Assembly: GCA_030028905.1 (NCBI GenBank)
Contig: JALDYZ010000012.1
Location: 94,727 to 158,726 of the forward strand
Length of the DNA stretch: 64,000 bases
Direction of reading: 5' to 3'
From: Ferirhizobium litorale
GTDB lineage: Bacteria; Pseudomonadota; Alphaproteobacteria; Rhizobiales; Rhizobiaceae
Shown here: in pieces, positions 8,466 through 17,622 of the stretch
How the letters are laid out: every line of letters begins with the position of its first letter
How positions within the stretch are numbered: position 1 is the first letter of the stretch
Notes under the pieces: model-generated
Databases searched by the model: none
The model's input: only the letters and a program-made list of their open reading frames with translations
Told to the model about the DNA's origin: nothing
Made by a program: the position numbers and the translations under genes

Positions 8466-9611
8466 TCAGAAGCACTCGAGGAACAGCGCCTTGGTGTTTT
8501 CCAGCGTCATCTGCACCGGATTGCCGCCGCAGCTCGGATCCTCGATCGCCATCGCCGTCAGTTCGTCGATGCGGTCCGGCTTGATGCCCATGGCGGTGAG
8601 GTTTTCCGGTACGCCGAGTTCGGTCCGCAGCGACAGCACGTAGTCGTAGAAGCCGTCGAAGCCGCCGGAAATACCGAGATAGGCGGCGGCCTGGGCGATC
8701 TTGCCCTCGATCGCCGGTCGGTTGAAGCGCAGGACCGGCGGCATCACCACCGCGTTCGTCATGCCGTGGTGGGTGTTGTAGACCGCGCCGATCGGATGCG
8801 ACAGCGAATGGATCGCGCCGAGCCCCTTCTGGAATGCGACCGCCCCCATGGCGGCGGCCGCCATCATGTTGGTGCGCGCCTCGATATCGGTCCCGTCCGT
8901 GTAGGCGCGTGGCAGGAACTCCTTGACGAGCCGCATGCCTTCGAGCGCGATGCCCTGGCTCATCGGATGGTAGAACGGCGAGGAATAGGCCTCGAGGCAA
9001 TGGGCGAAGGCATCCATGCCGGTGCCGGCGGTAATCACCTTCGGCATGCCGACCGTCAGTTCCGGGTCGCAGATGACGATGCCCGGCAGGAACTTCGGAT
9101 GGAAGATAATCTTCTTCACATGGGTTTCGGAATTGGTGATGACGCTGGCGCGCCCTACTTCCGAACCGGTTCCCGCCGTCGTCGGCACCGCCACGATCGG
9201 CGCGATGCCTTCGACGCTGGCGCGGGTCCACCAGTCGCCGATGTCCTCGAAGTCCCAGACCGGCCGGGACTGGCCGGCCATGAAGGCGACTGCCTTGCCG
9301 AGGTCGAGGCCGGAACCGCCGCCGAAGGCGACGACGCCGTCATGGCCGCCGGCCTTGAACGCCTTCACGCCGGCGTCGAGGTTCTTCTCGTTGGGATTGG
9401 GGTCGACATCGGCGAAAATGGCACGTCCCAATCCGGCTGCATCGAGAATGTCGAGCGCGTTCTGGGTGATCGCCATCGAGGCGAGGCCGCGATCGGTGAC
9501 CAAGAGCGGCTTCCTGATGCCCAGCGCCTTGCAGGCGTCCGCCAGCTCCTTGATCCGCCCCGCCCCCATCTTGACGGCGGTCGGATAGCTCCAGTTTGCG
9601 ACAATGCTCAT
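8466..9611 (-). CDS. Iron-containing alcohol dehydrogenase
   Basis: 381 residues, normal for the group III (iron-dependent) family that oxidises alcohols with NAD. The NAD site GGGSGLDLGKA is near residue 95, and the C-terminal half holds the metal-binding His residues in the pattern HCLEAY and later HSLSHPIGAVYNTHHG. The start ATG overlaps the stop of the aldehyde dehydrogenase gene by four bases. As last gene of the GS/TRAP operon, its likely job is to oxidise the hydroxyl of a gamma-glutamylated amino alcohol to the aldehyde used by its neighbour. The substrate is inferred from context. Confidence 0.92.
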   Translation of the reverse strand: MSIVANWSYPTAVKMGAGRIKELADACKALGIRKPLLVTDRGLASMAITQNALDILDAAGLGRAIFADVDPNPNEKNLDAGVKAFKAGGHDGVVAFGGGSGLDLGKAVAFMAGQSRPVWDFEDIGDWWTRASVEGIAPIVAVPTTAGTGSEVGRASVITNSETHVKKIIFHPKFLPGIVICDPELTVGMPKVITAGTGMDAFAHCLEAYSSPFYHPMSQGIALEGMRLVKEFLPRAYTDGTDIEARTNMMAAAAMGAVAFQKGLGAIHSLSHPIGAVYNTHHGMTNAVVMPPVLRFNRPAIEGKIAQAAAYLGISGGFDGFYDYVLSLRTELGVPENLTAMGIKPDRIDELTAMAIEDPSCGGNPVQMTLENTKALFLECF

Positions 9612-10993
9612 TTCGTGACTTTCTTGAGGTGGTAGGATTTCGGGCGGGTCAGGTTGTGGAAGCCAAGCACCGACAGCGAGCCGCCACGGCCGGTTTCCTT
9701 GCAGCCGGTCCACACCAGCGCCGGATCGAGATAGTCGGCGCGGTTCATGAAGACCGTGCCGGTTTCGACCTCGCGACCGATGCGGGCGGCGCGGGCGGGG
9801 TCCTGGGTCCACAGCGAAGCGGTCAGGCCGTACTTGCTGTCATTCATCAGTTCAATGGCTTCGTCGTCGCTCTTTACCTTCATGATGCCGACTGCCGGCC
9901 CGAAGGTTTCCTCGCGCATGAACTCCATCGAATGGTCGACATCGACGAGGACCTGCGGCATCAGGTAGGCGCCGCCGTCGTCCTGCGGGAAGAGCTTCGG
10001 ATCGACGAGTGCCTTGGCGCCCTTGGACACGGCATCGGCCACCTGTGCGCGCACGGTCGCGGCAAAGCGTTTGTTGGCCATCGGCCCGAGTGTTGTTTCC
10101 GGATCGAGCGGGTTGCCGAGCTTGTAGTTCGAGACCCAGGCGACCGACTTTTCGACGAAGGCGTCGTAGAGCTTCTCGTTCACATAGATGCGCTCGATGC
10201 CGCAGCAGCACTGCCCGGAATTGTAGGTCGCCCCATCCATCAGCGTATCGACGGCTGCGTCGAGGTCCGCATCCTCCATCACATAGCCCGGGTCCTTGCC
10301 CCCGAGTTCGAGCCCGACACCGGCGAAGGTTCCGGCCGCGGCGCGCTCTATCGAGCGTCCGCCCTCGACCGAGCCGGTGAAGTTGATAAAGTTGAAGCTT
10401 CCCGCCGCGATCAAAGCCGAGGTCGTGGCATGGTCGAGGAACACGTTCTGGAACACGTCGTCCGGTACGCCCGCCTCGACAAACGCACGCACCATGCGCT
10501 CGCCGACGAGCAATGTCTGGCTGGCGTGCTTGATGATGACGGTGTTGCCGGCCATCAGCGCCGGGGCAACCGTGTTGATCGCCGTCATGTAGGGATAGTT
10601 CCACGGCGCGATGACAAAGACGACGCCGTGCGCCTCCCGTTCGATGCGGCGCTCGAAGCTGGCGCTGGATTCGACCTCAATTGGCGCCAGCGCATCGGCA
10701 GCGATCGCGGCGACGTAGTTCGACCGCTCGTTGAAGCCCTTGAATTCGCCGCCGTAACGTACCGGACGGCCCATCTGCCAGGCGATTTCCGGGACCACTT
10801 CGTCGGCCATTTCGTTCAGCCGGGCAACACCCTTCAACACCAGTTGGACCCGCTCCTCGAGCGGCCGGCGGGCCCAGGCCTTCTGGGCCTTGCGGGCGCG
10901 GGCGACGACCTCGGCCGCCGCCTCCAGAGACATGGCCGGACGTTCGGCATAGACCGAACCGTCGATGGGGGAAATGCATTGGATCACTGTCAC
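9608..10993 (-). CDS. NAD(P)-dependent aldehyde dehydrogenase
   Basis: 461 residues. The ALDH superfamily is evident: APWNYP near residue 125, the general-base Glu in LELGGKDP near 227, and the catalytic Cys inside NSGQCCC near 260, followed by the C-terminal EETFGP and KYGLTASLWT motifs. Three cysteines in a row at the active site are slightly unusual. It lies between the glutamine-synthetase-like ligase and the alcohol dehydrogenase, so it should oxidise the aldehyde made by the latter to a carboxylate. Confidence 0.92.
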   Translation of the reverse strand: MTVIQCISPIDGSVYAERPAMSLEAAAEVVARARKAQKAWARRPLEERVQLVLKGVARLNEMADEVVPEIAWQMGRPVRYGGEFKGFNERSNYVAAIAADALAPIEVESSASFERRIEREAHGVVFVIAPWNYPYMTAINTVAPALMAGNTVIIKHASQTLLVGERMVRAFVEAGVPDDVFQNVFLDHATTSALIAAGSFNFINFTGSVEGGRSIERAAAGTFAGVGLELGGKDPGYVMEDADLDAAVDTLMDGATYNSGQCCCGIERIYVNEKLYDAFVEKSVAWVSNYKLGNPLDPETTLGPMANKRFAATVRAQVADAVSKGAKALVDPKLFPQDDGGAYLMPQVLVDVDHSMEFMREETFGPAVGIMKVKSDDEAIELMNDSKYGLTASLWTQDPARAARIGREVETGTVFMNRADYLDPALVWTGCKETGRGGSLSVLGFHNLTRPKSYHLKKVTK

Positions 10994-11017
10994 GATCGAA
11001 TTCCTGTTATTGTTGGT

Positions 11018-12394
11018 TCAAGCTCTTTCAAAACCGCGAGCAACTTCCCAATCGGTTACGCGGCGGTCGTATTCCTCCTGCTCCCAGTTGGCCGCCCGCA
11101 CATAGTGATCGATCACGTCGTCGCCGAAAGCGGCGCGGAGCATCTGCGAATGTGCAAGTGCCGAGGTCGCATCGCGCAACGTGCGGGGTATTTCTCGCAC
11201 CTCGCCGGCACCGTAAGCATCTCCCACGAAGGGGGCTTCCAGTTCAAGCTTCTTCTCGATTCCGTCGATGCCTGCGGCAATGAGCGCGGCCATGGCAAGA
11301 TAGGGATTGAGATCGGAGCCACCGACGCGGCACTCGATGCGGATCGCCTTGGTGCCGTCACCGCAAAGACGGTATCCGGCGGTGCGGTTGTCCTTGCTCC
11401 AGATCGCCTTGGTGGGCGCGAAAGTGCCGGCCATGAAGCGCTTGTAGGAGTTTATGTAAGGCGCGAGGAAATAAGTGATCTCGCTAGCGTACGCGAGCAG
11501 CCCGGCCACGTAGTGCTTCATGGTCTCCGACATGCCGTATTTGCCGTTCTCGTCATGGAAAAGCGACGTCTTGCCGTCGGCGCTCCACAGCGACTGGTGG
11601 ATGTGGGAGGAGCTTCCCGCCGCGCTGTAGTTCCATTTGGCAAGGAAGGTGATTGCCTTGCCGCGCGACCAGGCGATCTCCTTGCAGGCGTTCTTGATGA
11701 TGACGTGACGATCGGCCATGGTCAGTGCATCGGCATAGCGCACGTTGATCTCTTCCTGACCGGCCGACGCTTCCCCCTTGGAGTTCTCGACCGGAATGCC
11801 GGCCCCCTGTAGGCCGTTGCGGATCGCCCGCATCACGTCTTCCTCCTTGGTGGTCTGGAAGATGTGGTAGTCCTCGTTGTACCCGCTGACGAGTTGCAGG
11901 TCGCGGTAGCCGGACGCGCGTGCATCGTCATAGGATTGGTCGAACAGGAAGAATTCGAGCTCGGTCGCCATGAAGGCGCTCATGCCCATGGCTTCCAGGC
12001 GCTTGACCTGCTTCTTGAGTATGGCCCGCGGCGAATGCGGCACATCCTCGTGGGTATGGTGGTCGAGCACGTCGCAAAGCACCAGCGCCGTGCCCTCGAG
12101 CCAGGGAATGCGGCGCAGCGTCGAAAGGTCCGGCTTCATCGTGTAGTCGCCGTAGCCCTTTTCCCAACTCGTCGCCTTGTAGCCGGAAACCGTCTCCATC
12201 TCCATGTCCGTCGCCAGCAGGTAGTTGCAGCTGTGCGTTTCCTTCCATGCGCTCTCGACGAAATACTGCGCCTGGAAACGCTTGCCCATCAGACGGCCCT
12301 GCATGTCCACCTGGCAGGCGAGAACGGTGTCGATGCGGCCCTCGGCAACATCCTTTTTGAGATCATCGAAGGTGTAGGTGCTACTCGAGCTCAT
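11018..12394 (-). CDS. Glutamine-synthetase-like gamma-glutamyl-amine ligase
   Basis: 458 residues with the GS fold: N-terminal beta-grasp domain (QVDMQGRLMGKRF) and C-terminal catalytic domain with the metal-binding Glu motifs TELEFF, SAGQEEIN and the nucleotide-binding AGSSSHIHQSL, then the R-IECR segment. The adenylylation Tyr region of assimilatory GlnA is not recognisable. It belongs with PuuA/IpuC/GlnA4-like ligases, which join the gamma-carboxyl of glutamate to an amine. Its operon (TRAP importer, two dehydrogenases, amidohydrolase) argues strongly for catabolism rather than ammonia assimilation. The ATG at 12394 directly precedes the first domain; a longer frame exists but lacks homologous character. 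Confidence 0.92.
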   Translation of the reverse strand: MSSSSTYTFDDLKKDVAEGRIDTVLACQVDMQGRLMGKRFQAQYFVESAWKETHSCNYLLATDMEMETVSGYKATSWEKGYGDYTMKPDLSTLRRIPWLEGTALVLCDVLDHHTHEDVPHSPRAILKKQVKRLEAMGMSAFMATELEFFLFDQSYDDARASGYRDLQLVSGYNEDYHIFQTTKEEDVMRAIRNGLQGAGIPVENSKGEASAGQEEINVRYADALTMADRHVIIKNACKEIAWSRGKAITFLAKWNYSAAGSSSHIHQSLWSADGKTSLFHDENGKYGMSETMKHYVAGLLAYASEITYFLAPYINSYKRFMAGTFAPTKAIWSKDNRTAGYRLCGDGTKAIRIECRVGGSDLNPYLAMAALIAAGIDGIEKKLELEAPFVGDAYGAGEVREIPRTLRDATSALAHSQMLRAAFGDDVIDHYVRAANWEQEEYDRRVTDWEVARGFERA

Positions 12395-12498
12395 TGGTCT
12401 ATCCTGGTGTCGTTTCCCCCGGGCCTTCCCGCCCGGCATTCGCGTGCTGATCCGGAGCGCGCGCGCCCCGGATCAGATGGCTTTCAATTCCCTTCCGC

Positions 12499-13551
12499 TC
12501 AGCTGTAGCGGTACGGAGGTCCTGCCTTTTCCATGGTGGAGCGGTACTTCTTGAGAATTTCGACGACCTTGGCGCAGCGCGGGCTGGTGGTGGCGATTTC
12601 ATCCCAGAACTTCAGGGCCTCTTCCTCGACGGTCGCCCATTCCGCGTCCGGAATAGTGGTGAGTTTAAGCTTCGTGCCCTCGGCGCGCAGTTGCGCCTCG
12701 CCGCCCCAGTACCAGTACTGGCGGTAGTAGTGCGAGGAATCCATGCACAGCCGGAACAGCGTCTGCAGATGTTCCGGTACCTCATCCCAGCGTTCCTTGT
12801 TGGCGAAGAACGATCCGCACCAGGCGCCGGAAATGTTGTTGGTGAGGAAGTACTTGGTAACGTCCGCCCAGCCAACCGTGTAGTCCTCGGTAATGCCCGA
12901 CCAGGCGAGGCCGTCGAGTTCGCCGGTCTGCATGGCGACCTGGACATCCTCCCATGGCAGGGTGACCGGCACCACGCCGAAGCGTGTCAGGAACTGCCCG
13001 GCGGTCGGGAAGGTGAAGATCCTGAGCCCCTTCAGATCGGCGAGGCTGTTGAGCGGCTTGTTGGTCGCGAAGTTGCAGGGGTCCCACGAGCCGGCGGACA
13101 GCCATTGCACGTTCTCGACCTCGCCATAGGCTTCGGCCCAGATCTCGTTGAGACCGTATTGGTGGAACAGGGTCGGCACGTCGAGGCTGTAGCGCGAGGC
13201 GAAGGGGAAGTAGCCGCCGAACACCTTGATGTCCACCGGCGAGGCCATCGAGTCATCGTCCGACTGAACGGCATCTATCGTACCGGCCCGCATGGCACGG
13301 AACAGTTCGCCGGTCGGCACCAGCTGATCGGAGGTGTAGAGTTCGATTACCATCGCCCCGTTCGCCGCCTTGTTGAATGCATCGATGGCGGGCTTGATGA
13401 CGTGTTCGGCGAGCGCCGGGCCGGCATAGGTCTGCAGACGCCACTTGATGACCTTGTCCTGCGCTTTCACATATGGGGCGGCAAGCGTTACCGGTCCGAC
13501 TGCAGCGGCCGCAAGACCGGCCTTCCTGAGAAAATCTCTTCTGTTGGTCAT
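12499..13551 (-). CDS. TRAP transporter substrate-binding protein, DctP type
   Basis: 350 residues. The N-terminus MTNRRDFLRKAG followed by an Ala-rich stretch ending near APYVKAQ is a twin-arginine or Sec signal peptide. The remaining sequence is a DctP/TAXI-like binding protein, with the family segment LKGLRIFTFPTAGQFLTRFGVVPV near the middle that includes the Arg used to bind carboxylates in most DctP proteins. It delivers its ligand to the DctQ/DctM permease encoded next. The ligand may be an amine or amino acid given the neighbouring gamma-glutamyl ligase. Confidence 0.92.
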   Translation of the reverse strand: MTNRRDFLRKAGLAAAAVGPVTLAAPYVKAQDKVIKWRLQTYAGPALAEHVIKPAIDAFNKAANGAMVIELYTSDQLVPTGELFRAMRAGTIDAVQSDDDSMASPVDIKVFGGYFPFASRYSLDVPTLFHQYGLNEIWAEAYGEVENVQWLSAGSWDPCNFATNKPLNSLADLKGLRIFTFPTAGQFLTRFGVVPVTLPWEDVQVAMQTGELDGLAWSGITEDYTVGWADVTKYFLTNNISGAWCGSFFANKERWDEVPEHLQTLFRLCMDSSHYYRQYWYWGGEAQLRAEGTKLKLTTIPDAEWATVEEEALKFWDEIATTSPRCAKVVEILKKYRSTMEKAGPPYRYS

Positions 13552-13667
13552 AGCTGTTTCCCTCTGTTGACGATATTTTTGGAGAGCCCCGCCTTCTTCT
13601 TGTGCTGTTTGAGGGACGCTCCAGTCTTCCCAGCCCTGCTCGGGCATTCTCCCTGTATTCGTTCCGG

Positions 13668-14993
13668 TTATCCCTTCACGTAGACGTGGTGCGGCAGCCA
13701 CAGCGCGATCTCGGGAAAGGCCATGATGATCGCCAGGCCGATGCACATGATGATGACGAAAGGCCAGACGGACCTGTAGATGTCGGCAAGCGAAATCTCC
13801 GGCGGCGCCATGGCCCGCATCAGGAACAGGTTGTATCCGAACGGCGGCGTCATGTAGGAGATCTGGCAGGTGATCGTGTACAGCACCCCGTACCAGATCA
13901 GGTCGAAGCCGAGCTTGCCGACGAGCGGGATGTAGAGCGGCGCGACGATCACCAGCATTGCCGTGTCGTCGAGAAACATGCCCATGATGATAAAGGAAAT
14001 CTGCATCATGATGAGGATCTCCCACGGGCCGAGGCCCAACCGGTTGAGCAGCAGGTTTTCAATCGCCTTGACCGCGCCGAGCCCGTCGAACACGGCGCCG
14101 AAGCATAGTGCCGCCAGGATGATCCACATGAACATGCAGGAAATGCCGAGCGTCTGCTCGATCGTCCTGTCCATGACCCTGGCCGTCAGTCGTCCCTTGA
14201 ACCAGGCAACCGCGAGAGCCGAGACCGCGCCCACCGCCGAGCTTTCGACGAGGCTGGTGATCCCCATCAAGAACAGGCCCATCATCAGCAGGAAGATCAT
14301 CAGCGGCAGGATGCCCGCGCGCAGCAGCAGAAGCTTCTGGCCGAGCGGAATGTTTCGATCTTCCTTCGGTAGCGGCGGGCCGAGATGCGGCTGCAGACGG
14401 CAGCGGATGACGATGTAGATGATGAAGAGCCCGGCCAGCAGCAGACCCGGAAAGAACCCTGCAAGCCACAACTGCCCCACCGGCTGGCGGGCGATCATGC
14501 CGTAAAGGACCAACACGACGCTCGGCGGCACGAGAATGCCGAGCGAGGAACCCGCCTGGATCACGCCCGACACCATGATCTTGTCGTAGCCGCGCCGCAG
14601 CAGTTCGGGCAGCGCGATGGTGGCGCCGATCGCCATCCCGGCGACGCTGAGGCCGTTCATGGCCGAGATGATGACCATCAGCCCGATCGTTCCGACAGCC
14701 AGGCCGCCGGGCAGGCCGCCCATCCAGACATGGAACATCTTGTAGAGATCTTCGGCGATACCGGACTCCGAGAGCATGTAGCCCATGAAGATAAAAAGCG
14801 GCAGCGTCAGCAACGGATACCATTTCATCAGCTTCATGCCGGCGCTGAAGCCGATCTCGAAACCGCCCTGCCCCCAGAGCAAGGCCGCCGCAACGACCCC
14901 GACGAAGCCGATCACCCCGAAGACGCGCTGGCCGGTCAGCATGCTGAGCAGCATCGATGAAAACATGAAGAGCACGATCATTTCGGGAGTCAT
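13668..14993 (-). CDS. TRAP transporter large permease, DctM
   Basis: 441 residues, almost all hydrophobic, with about a dozen predicted membrane spans. It belongs to the DctM (IT superfamily) subunit that carries out sodium-driven uptake. Conserved glycine-rich loops such as GMAIGATIALPELLRRGYDK and GSSLGILVPPSV are clear. The start ATG overlaps the DctQ stop by four bases, showing translational coupling. It forms one transporter with the flanking DctQ and DctP. Confidence 0.93.
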   Translation of the reverse strand: MTPEMIVLFMFSSMLLSMLTGQRVFGVIGFVGVVAAALLWGQGGFEIGFSAGMKLMKWYPLLTLPLFIFMGYMLSESGIAEDLYKMFHVWMGGLPGGLAVGTIGLMVIISAMNGLSVAGMAIGATIALPELLRRGYDKIMVSGVIQAGSSLGILVPPSVVLVLYGMIARQPVGQLWLAGFFPGLLLAGLFIIYIVIRCRLQPHLGPPLPKEDRNIPLGQKLLLLRAGILPLMIFLLMMGLFLMGITSLVESSAVGAVSALAVAWFKGRLTARVMDRTIEQTLGISCMFMWIILAALCFGAVFDGLGAVKAIENLLLNRLGLGPWEILIMMQISFIIMGMFLDDTAMLVIVAPLYIPLVGKLGFDLIWYGVLYTITCQISYMTPPFGYNLFLMRAMAPPEISLADIYRSVWPFVIIMCIGLAIIMAFPEIALWLPHHVYVKG

Positions 14994-15499
14994 GTGATCG
15001 CCACTCCCCGTGCAGTCGCCAGATCCTTGAAGAAGATCGACGTCGTCTGCAGAAAGGTCAGGAATATGCCGATGACCATGATGATCTTGATGGGTGCCAT
15101 GTAAGGTGCCCAGGCCGAATAGCTGCGCTCGCCGTACTGCAGCGCATAGCTGGTGCTCGACAGGCCGCCGACGAGCAGGAAGCCGAGATAGACGAACAGC
15201 ATGAAGATGGTGACGACGTCGATGACGGCCTTGGTGCGCGGCGACCAGCGGCCATAGGCGAGATCCATGCGCACGTGGGCATCGAGCTGCAGCGAATAGG
15301 CGCCGCCCATGATGTAGTACGCAGCCATGACGAATTGGGCCATCTCCAGCGTCCACAGCGACGGCACGAAGAAGGTCTTCGAAATCGATGACCAGAGCAG
15401 GATGCCCATCATCACGAATATCAGGTACATCGTGGCGCGCCCGACCCTTCGATTGAAGGCATCGACCACGCGCACATAGGTCTTGATCCACTCAGGCAT
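14990..15499 (-). CDS. TRAP transporter small permease, DctQ
   Basis: 169 residues with four predicted membrane helices, the standard DctQ layout; the first begins near residue 23 (TMYLIFVMMGILLW). The start at 15499 leaves a normal short N-terminal tail; the open frame continues to a GTG at 15604, which would add 35 residues that look non-homologous. The stop overlaps dctM. Confidence 0.85.
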   Translation of the reverse strand: MPEWIKTYVRVVDAFNRRVGRATMYLIFVMMGILLWSSISKTFFVPSLWTLEMAQFVMAAYYIMGGAYSLQLDAHVRMDLAYGRWSPRTKAVIDVVTIFMLFVYLGFLLVGGLSSTSYALQYGERSYSAWAPYMAPIKIIMVIGIFLTFLQTTSIFFKDLATARGVAIT

Positions 15500-15644
15500 G
15501 GGCACGATACCCAAAGCCCGGGGAATGGCGAGGTTCACGGGCCCCTGAGCCCTCCCCATTCGCAAATGCTGCCATCGCAGTATCCTCTCCAGTACAAGTT
15601 CCACCTCATTTTTGTTTTTTGCCCGGTTGTCCGGGATCGTCTTT

Positions 15645-16436
15645 TCAGATGCCGGATTCGGCCAGGCCTTCCTGCAGAAGGCCCGCGAGGAGATCGGCCA
15701 TGACTTCCTGGCCTGTCTCGTCGGAGATCAGGTCGTTCCGGACCTCGATCATCACGTTCAGGAGCCCGTTGCCGAGCGCGTGAAGCTTCAGTGTATGGGT
15801 GACGCCGTCGGCCGGTCCATAGGGCTGGTTGCGCCCGAACCTGTAGGCGTCGGTGTCGCTCGCTGCGGCCAGAAGTCGATCGGCAAGACGGGTGTCGCTG
15901 TCATGCAAGATGCCGATTTCCACGGAACGGGTGTGGCCGTTGTAGACGGGCGTGAAGCTATGGATGGTCACCAGAACCGTTCGCCGCCCCTGCGCCCGGC
16001 GCTCGGCGATGATTGCCGCGATCCTGGCATGAAAAGGAATATACAGCCCGTTGGTCCGTGCATCGCGCTGCGATTGCGTCAGACCAGCGTTACCCGGAAC
16101 CGTATAGATCTCACTGAACTCGGGTATGGCGGCGGGCGATTCCGGCGGCCGGTTGCAATCGTAGACCAACCGCGAAAAACGCTGGTAGACGAGCGTCGCG
16201 TCAAGAGTTCGCGACAGGAGGGTCGAAACGGCAAGCGCCCCGGGATCCCAGGCGATATGACTTTCCAGCGCTGCGATCGGCAGGCCGAGATCCCCGAAGT
16301 GAACGGGAATTGTCGAAGAGGCATGCTCGCAGACGAGGAGGACATCACCTCTCCCGCCGGGATTGACCACCTCAACGGGGTTGCCCTCCTCTGTCGTCAA
16401 TATCCCCGGCTCCATGCCCACAGGAATGCGCTCCAC
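15645..16436 (-). CDS. N-formylglutamate amidohydrolase-family hydrolase
   Basis: 263 residues. Zinc hydrolase of the HutG/FGase family, with the metal-site segment VCEHASS near residue 37, the DPGA motif near 67, and the later IHSFTP segment. Known members cleave N-formyl-L-glutamate in histidine breakdown, but no hut genes are here. It is the first gene of the TRAP/GS operon, so the more likely role is cleavage of a gamma-glutamyl amide product, releasing glutamate and an amino acid. That reassignment is inference from context. Confidence 0.88.
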   Translation of the reverse strand: MERIPVGMEPGILTTEEGNPVEVVNPGGRGDVLLVCEHASSTIPVHFGDLGLPIAALESHIAWDPGALAVSTLLSRTLDATLVYQRFSRLVYDCNRPPESPAAIPEFSEIYTVPGNAGLTQSQRDARTNGLYIPFHARIAAIIAERRAQGRRTVLVTIHSFTPVYNGHTRSVEIGILHDSDTRLADRLLAAASDTDAYRFGRNQPYGPADGVTHTLKLHALGNGLLNVMIEVRNDLISDETGQEVMADLLAGLLQEGLAESGI

Positions 16437-16548
16437 CTAAGGTTAACTGGCTCTGAATGAAGAATAGAATTATTCAGGATCGAAACCATGTCAATCGCGG
16501 GCTGTAACTATCTTTTCAAAATAGCGATTGACTCGCGCAGCGTCCGAG

Positions 16549-17478
16549 ATGATTAATTCCCTAGTTGAGGTTGGCAGCAGATCGACCCCGGGGAGCATAG
16601 AGCGCGTGGCAGATGGGTCTCAGACCGTTTCGGATGTCATACATGCCCATTTCGGGACGCTGACCCGCGCCGAAAAGCAGCTGGCGCAGAGTCTTCTGGA
16701 AAACTACCCGATCTCGGGATTGGGAAGCATCACGATCATTGCGGAAAATGCCGGCGTGTCCACACCCACCGTCGTACGCATGGTGCAAAAGCTCGGATAC
16801 AAGGGATACCCCGAGTTCCAGGCGCATTTGCATCAGGAACTGGAAGCGACGATCTCCAATCCGATCACCAAGCACGACCGCTGGGCCAGCAATGCGCCGC
16901 AGGGGCATGTGCTGATCCGCATCGCCGATTCCATCATGAACAACATGCGCCAGACGCTCGGCGACATGGACACCGCCACGTTCGACGCCGCAAGCGAGTT
17001 GCTTTCCGACAGGCGACGCAACGTCTATTTCGTCGGCGGCCGCATTACCGGATCGATCGCCGAGTATTTCTTCACCCACATGCAGGTGATCCGGGCCAAG
17101 GCGACGCTGATTTCCCTGCATTCCAGCTCGTGGCCGCAATATGTGCTGAACATGAACGCCGGCGACGTGCTGGTGATCTTCGATATCCGGCGCTACGAAC
17201 AGGAGATGGTAACGCTCGCCGAGGCGGCCAAGGCCAACGGCGTCATCATCATCCTCTTCACCGATCAGTGGGGATCGCCGGCCGCCAAGCACGCTCGCCA
17301 CGTGTTCCGGGTGCGCATCGAGGTGCCATCCGCCTGGGATTCCTCGGTGGTCACATTGTTCGTGGTCGAGGCGCTGATCGAGGCGATACAGACCCGCACC
17401 TGGGATGACACCCGCGAACGCATGCGAACGCTGGAAGGTCTATTCGAGCAGACCCGTCTGTTCCGTCGCCTGACGTAG
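16549..17478 (+). CDS. RpiR/MurR-family transcriptional regulator (HTH_6 + SIS)
   Basis: 309 residues. N-terminal HTH_6 domain at about residues 20-95 (IIAENAGVSTPTVVRMVQKLGYKGY) and a SIS domain at about 120-260 (VYFVGGRITGSIAEYF). RpiR proteins sense phosphosugars or other metabolites. It diverges from the GS/TRAP operon with about 110 bases between, and lies 144 bases before the ABC importer in the same direction, so it may control either or both. The ATG at 16549 has a weak ribosome site; an upstream TTG at 16528 is a poorer choice. Confidence 0.92.
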   Translation: MINSLVEVGSRSTPGSIERVADGSQTVSDVIHAHFGTLTRAEKQLAQSLLENYPISGLGSITIIAENAGVSTPTVVRMVQKLGYKGYPEFQAHLHQELEATISNPITKHDRWASNAPQGHVLIRIADSIMNNMRQTLGDMDTATFDAASELLSDRRRNVYFVGGRITGSIAEYFFTHMQVIRAKATLISLHSSSWPQYVLNMNAGDVLVIFDIRRYEQEMVTLAEAAKANGVIIILFTDQWGSPAAKHARHVFRVRIEVPSAWDSSVVTLFVVEALIEAIQTRTWDDTRERMRTLEGLFEQTRLFRRLT

Positions 17479-17622
17479 CGGCTTCCTGAAACCTCGGCGA
17501 AGCGGCAACGAAACCGGGGAAAAAACAACGACAACATGCCGGTAGCGACGCGATTTCACATAAACTTCACGTAACGTAAGTACAGCGCCTGCAGATGCAA
17601 AAAACCATAGAGGAGAAATGCA

